A stretch of 64,000 nt of DNA, taken from positions 186,001-250,000 of the forward strand of contig JASUTR010000184.1 of assembly GCA_035048495.1 (NCBI GenBank). The letters are read 5' to 3'. The notes under the pieces were generated by a model that saw nothing but the letters and a program-made list of their open reading frames with translations, did no database searches and was not told the DNA's origin. This stretch comes from Euptelea pleiosperma. Lineage: Eukaryota; Streptophyta; Magnoliopsida; Ranunculales; Eupteleaceae. Within the stretch, counting starts at the first letter, position 1, and every line of letters starts with the position of its first letter. Of the stretch, positions 59,935 through 64,000 are shown in pieces. The position numbers and the translations under genes were made by a program.

Positions 59935-62718
59935 TTCAAACATGTTCAAACAATTGCAATAGAAGTGATGGAGCCAAATTACGAGGTCCGGTTGTGAAAA
60001 AGTAACTAGTTATAGACCTAGGCCTGTAACACTCAAACTGAGTCCAATGAGAGACATTGCCGCACGAACAGAGCAAATGAGTTCCGACTTTGCCCAATCT
60101 TGTTCTAACACTTCAAATGTGTTGAAACAATTGTAATGGAAGAGCTTAAGTAAAATTATGAGGTCCAGTTGCAGAAAAGTAACTAGTTATAGACCTAGGC
60201 ATGTTACACCTAAGCTTAGTCCAATTAGAGACATTGTCGCACGAACTGAGTAAACGATTTTTTACTGTCCCCAATCTTGTTCTAATACTTCAAACGTGTT
60301 TAAACAATATTAATTGAAGAGATTGAGTCAAATTACAAGGTTCACCTGTGAAAAAGTAACTAGTTATAGACCTAGGCCTATAATGCTCAAACCGAATTTA
60401 ATGAGTGACAGTGTTGCACGAACAGAGCGAATGAGTTCTGACTCTCCCCAATCTCGTTCTAACACTTCAGTCATATTCAAACAATTGTAATGGAAGAGAT
60501 TGAGTGAAATTACGAGGTCCGTTTGCAAAAATGTAACTTCTTATAGACCTAGGCCTGTAACACTCAAACTAAGTCCAAGGAGTGACATTGTAGCACGAAC
60601 AGAGCGAATGAGTTCTGACTCTCCCCAATCTTGTTCTAACACTTCAAACATGTTCAAACAATTGTAATAGAAGTGATGGAGCCAAATTACAAGGTCCGGT
60701 TGTGAAAAAGTAACTAGTTATAGACGTAGGCCTGTAACACTCAAACTGAGTCCAATGAGAGACATTGTCGCACGAACAGAGCAAATGAGTTCCGATTTTG
60801 CCCAATCTTGTTCAAATACTTCAAATGTGTTGAAACAATTGTAATGGATGAACTTAAGTAAAATTACGAGGTCCGGTTGCAGAAAAGTAACTAGTTATAG
60901 ACCTAAGCATGTTACACCTAAACTTAGTCCAATTAGAGACATTGTCGCACGAACAAAGCAAACGAGTTCCGACTCTCCTCTATCTTGTTCTAACACTTGA
61001 AACGTGTTGAAACAATTGTAATGGAAGAGATTGAGTCAAATTATGAGGTCCGATTGCGAAAAAGTATCTAGTTATAGAATTAGGCTTGCAACACTCAAAC
61101 TGAGTCCAATTAGACACATTGTCACTCATACAGAGCAAACGAGTTCCGAGTTTCCCCAGTCTTGTTCTAATACTTCAAACTTGTTCAAACAATTATAACG
61201 GAAGAGATTGAGTCCAATTACGAGGTCCGGTTGAGAAAAAGTAACTAGTTATAGACCTAAGCTTGTAACACTCAAATAAAGTCCAATTAGAGACATTGTC
61301 GCACGAACTGAGTAAACGATTTTTTACTGTCCCCAATCTTGTTCTAACACTTCAAACGTGTTTAAACAATATTAATTAAAGAGATTGAGTCAAATTACAA
61401 GGTCCGCTTGTGAAAAGTAACTAGTTATAGACCTAAGCATGTTACACCTAAACTTAGTCCAATTATAGACATTGTCGCACGAACAAAGCAAACGAGTTCC
61501 GCCTCTCCTCAATCTTTTTCTAACACTTGAAACGTGTTGAAACAATTGTAATGGAAGAGATTCAGTCCAATTACGAGGTCTGGTTGAGCAAAGGTAACTA
61601 GTTATAGACCTAAGCTTGTAACACTCAAATAAAGTCCAATTAGAGACATTGCCGCACGAACTGAGTAAACGATTTTTTACTGTCCCCAATCTTGTTCTAA
61701 CACTTCAAACGTGTCTAAAAAATATTAATTGAAGAGATTGAGTTGAATTACAATGTCCGCTTGTGAAAAAGTAACTAGTTATAGATCTTGGCCTATAACG
61801 CTCAAACCGAATCTGATGAGTGACAATGTTGCACGAAAAGAGCGAATGAGTTCTAACTCTCCCCAATCTCGTTCTAACACTTTAAACATGTTCAAACAAT
61901 TGTAATGGAAGAGATTGAGTGAAATTACGAGGTCCGTTTGCAAAAAAGTAACTTGTTATAGACCTAGGCCTGTAACACTCAAACTGAGTCCAAGGAGTGA
62001 CATTGTAGCACGAACAGAGCGAATGAGTTCTGACTCTCCCCAATCTTGTTCTAACACTTCAAACATGTTCAAACAATTGTAATAGAAGTGATGGAGTCAA
62101 ATTACGAGGTTAGGTTTTGAAAAAGTTACTAGATATAAACCTAGGCCTGTAACACTCAAACTGAGTCCAATGAGAGACATTGTCAAACGAACAGAGCAAA
62201 TGAGTTCCGATTTTGCCCAATCTTGTTCTAACACTTCAAATGTGTTGAAACAATTGTAATGGATGAGCTTAAGTAAAATTACGAGGTCCGGTTGCAGAAA
62301 AGTTACTAGTTATAGACCTAAGCATGTTACACCTAAAATAGTCCAATTAGAGATATTGTCGCACGAACAAAGCTAACGAGTTCTGACTCTCCTCTATCCT
62401 GTTCTAACACTTGAAACGTGTTGAAACAATTGTAATCGAAGAGATTGAGTCAAATTATGAGGTCCGGTTGCGAAAAAGTAACTAGTTATAGAATTAGGCT
62501 TGCAACACTCAAACTGAGTCCAACTAGAGACATTGTCACTCATACAGAGCAAACGAGTTCCGAGTTTCCCCAGTCTTGTTCTAATACTTCAAACATGTTC
62601 AAACAATTGTAACGGAAGTGATTGAGTCCAATTACGAGGTCCGGTTTCGAAAAAGTAACTAGTTATAGACCTAAGCTTGTAACACTCAAATAAAGTCCAA
62701 TTAGAGACATTGTCGCAC
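59935..62718. repeat. Satellite block duplicated at 4,068-bp spacing, copy 2
   Basis: Right-hand copy of 55867-58650. It contains the same c/a hybrid monomers and the same GATCTTGGCCTATAACGC variant of the d monomer (57717/61785), but differs from copy 1 at a visible number of sites, so it is older than the 7.3-kb duplication. Confidence 0.82.
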
Positions 62719-62763
62719 GAACTGAGTAAACAATTTTTTAGTGTCCCCAATCTTGTTCTAACA

Positions 62764-63476
62764 CTTCAAACGTGTTTAAACAATATTAATTAAAGAGATT
62801 GAGTCAAATTACAAGGTCCGCTTGTGAAAAGTAACTAGTTTTAGACCTAAGCATGTTACACCTAAACTTAGTCCAATTATAGACATTGTCGCACGAACAA
62901 AGCAAACGAGTTCCGACTCTCTTCAATCTTGTTCTAACACTTGAAACGTGTTGAAACAATTGTAATGGAAGAGATTGAGTCCAATTACGAGGTCCGGTTG
63001 AGAAAAAGTAACTAGTTATAGACCTAAGCTTGTAACACTCAAATAAAGTCCAATTAGAGACATTGTCGCACGAACTGAGTAAACAATTTTTTACTGTCCC
63101 CAATCTTGTTCTAACACTTCAAACGTGTTTAAACAATATTAATTAAAGAGATTGAGTCAAATTACAAGGTCCGCTTGTGAAAAGTAACTAGTTTTAGACC
63201 TAAGCATGTTACACCTAAACTTAGTCCAATTATAGACATTGTCGCACGAACAAAGCAAACGAGTTCCGACTCTCTTCAATCTTGTTCTAACACTTGAAAC
63301 GTGTTGAAACAATTGTAATGGAAGAGATTGAGTCCAATTACGAGGTCTGGTTGAGAAAAAGTAACTAGTTATAGACCTAAGCTTGTAACACTCAAATAAA
63401 GTCCAATTAGAGACATTGTCGCACGAACTGAGTAAACGATTTTTTACTGTCCCCAATCTTGTTCTAACACTTCAAA
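62764..63476. repeat. Local tandem duplication of a two-monomer (353-bp) unit
   Basis: An a/c dimer with the rare spelling TAACTAGTTTTAGACC occurs at about 62830 and again 353 bp later (about 63183). The related dimer is present only once each in the blocks at 57.3 kb and 61.4 kb, so this looks like the newest expansion at the right side of the window. Confidence 0.85.
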
Positions 63477-64000
63477 CGTGTCTAAAAAATATTAATTGAA
63501 GAGATTGAGTTGAATTACAATGTCCGCTTGTGAAAAAGTAACTAGTTATAGATCTTGGCCTATAACGCTCAAACCGAATCTAATGAGTGACAGTGTTGCA
63601 CGAACAGAGCGAATGAGTTCTGACTCTCCCCAATCTCGTTCTAACAGTTTAAACATGTTCAAACAATTGTAATGGAAGAGATTGAGTGAAATTACGAGGT
63701 CCGTTTGCAAAAAAGTAACTTGTTATAGACCTAGGCCTGTAACACTCAAACTGAGTCCAAGGAGTGACATTGTAGCACGAACAGAGCGAATGAGTTCTGA
63801 CTCTCCCCAATCTTGTTCTAACACTTCAAACATGTTCAAACAATTGTAATAGAAGTGATGGAGTCAAATTACGAGGTCAGGTTTTGAAAAAGTAACTAGA
63901 TATAAACCTAGGCCTGTAACACTCAAACTGAGTCCAATGAGAGACATTGTCAAACGAACAGAGCAAATGAGTTCCGATTTTGCCCAATCTTGTTCTAACA

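Larger units (their letters stand above)
50431..64000. repeat. 177-bp satellite array, segment 5 (to the right edge)
   Basis: 13.6 kb of satellite with no insertion. The order begins e-f-a-b-c-d-k-f-a/c-c-d-e-f-a-b-c-d and includes two c monomers lacking part of the dyad (near 53057 and 53648, where GTAACTAGTTATAGACCTAAGC is shortened to GTAAGC). A truncated f/b hybrid lies near 53500 and a fourth g-h-i-j-k cassette at 53987-54871. a/c and c/a hybrids follow, and then the 4,068-bp-spaced duplication and a 353-bp dimer repeat. The array runs off the window edge. No gene is seen. Confidence 0.95.

Noticed and set aside
1..64000. Possible CRISPR-like array because of regular repeats
   Set aside because: Repeats are contiguous 177-bp monomers with no unique spacers, the LINEs are plant L1-type elements, and no cas-like gene is present.
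1..64000. Naming the plant species or equating the repeat with a published centromere satellite
   Set aside because: I do not recognise the monomer from memory with enough certainty; a similarity search against satellite collections would decide.

Overview
This window is almost entirely satellite DNA from a flowering-plant (or at least land-plant) nuclear genome, probably centromeric or pericentromeric heterochromatin. It is one long tandem array of a ~177-bp monomer, running in a single orientation from the first base to the last and broken only by L1-type LINE retrotransposon insertions. The plant assignment rests on the LINEs. The one full-length copy has an ORF1 of the DUF4283 plus CCHC zinc-knuckle type. 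Every ORF2 long enough to show it ends in a zf-RVT zinc-binding domain followed by an RNase H domain, an arrangement typical of plant L1 elements. I cannot name the species, and I see no host gene, tRNA, rRNA, telomere repeat or CRISPR array.

Satellite architecture. Monomers fall into recognisable types, here lettered a-f for the basic set. The basic higher-order repeat (HOR) is the hexamer a-b-c-d-e-f of ~1,061 bp. Variants are a 15-monomer unit in the left part carrying a distinct five-monomer cassette (g-h-i-j-k), an 8-mer of 1,416 bp around 24-27 kb, ~13-mers around 27-30 kb, 10-mers of ~1,768 bp around 36-51 kb, and an a/c dimer of 353 bp near the right end. Hybrid monomers (a/c, d/b, e/f, g/a, k/e) mark the crossover points that made these variants. 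Three larger duplications sit on top: 2,653 bp (1.7-9.6 kb), 7,345 bp (36.1-51.1 kb, nearly identical) and one with 4,068-bp spacing (55.9-62.7 kb).

LINE insertions, left to right. (1) LINE-1, 3382-5952 (+), is 5'-truncated. It has an open RT/zf-RVT/RNase H frame and a chimeric 5' end made of RNase H sequence from another LINE. (2) A 176-bp LINE 3' end lies at 12724-12899 (-). (3) LINE-2, 17879-23857 (+), is full length, with 5'UTR, ORF1 and ORF2, but is broken by six in-frame stops, one small frameshift and a 173-bp internal tandem duplication. (4) LINE-3, 40351-43086 (+), is 5'-truncated with one frameshift and is present twice (again at 47696-50430) because the 7,345-bp satellite block containing it was duplicated. 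All insertions have target-site duplications cut from satellite monomers, and all share a 29-bp 3' UTR motif with a small stem-loop just before the poly(A).

The genes do not form a pathway. The window is a record of two processes: unequal exchange within a satellite array, and repeated LINE retrotransposition into it. The insertions allow relative dating: LINE-1 entered after the 2.65-kb duplication, and LINE-3 before the 7.3-kb duplication. I found no new enzymatic or defence system. The most notable items are the 7.3-kb satellite+LINE duplication, the chimeric LINE-1 5' end, the perfect palindrome in some d monomers, and the layered HOR structure.
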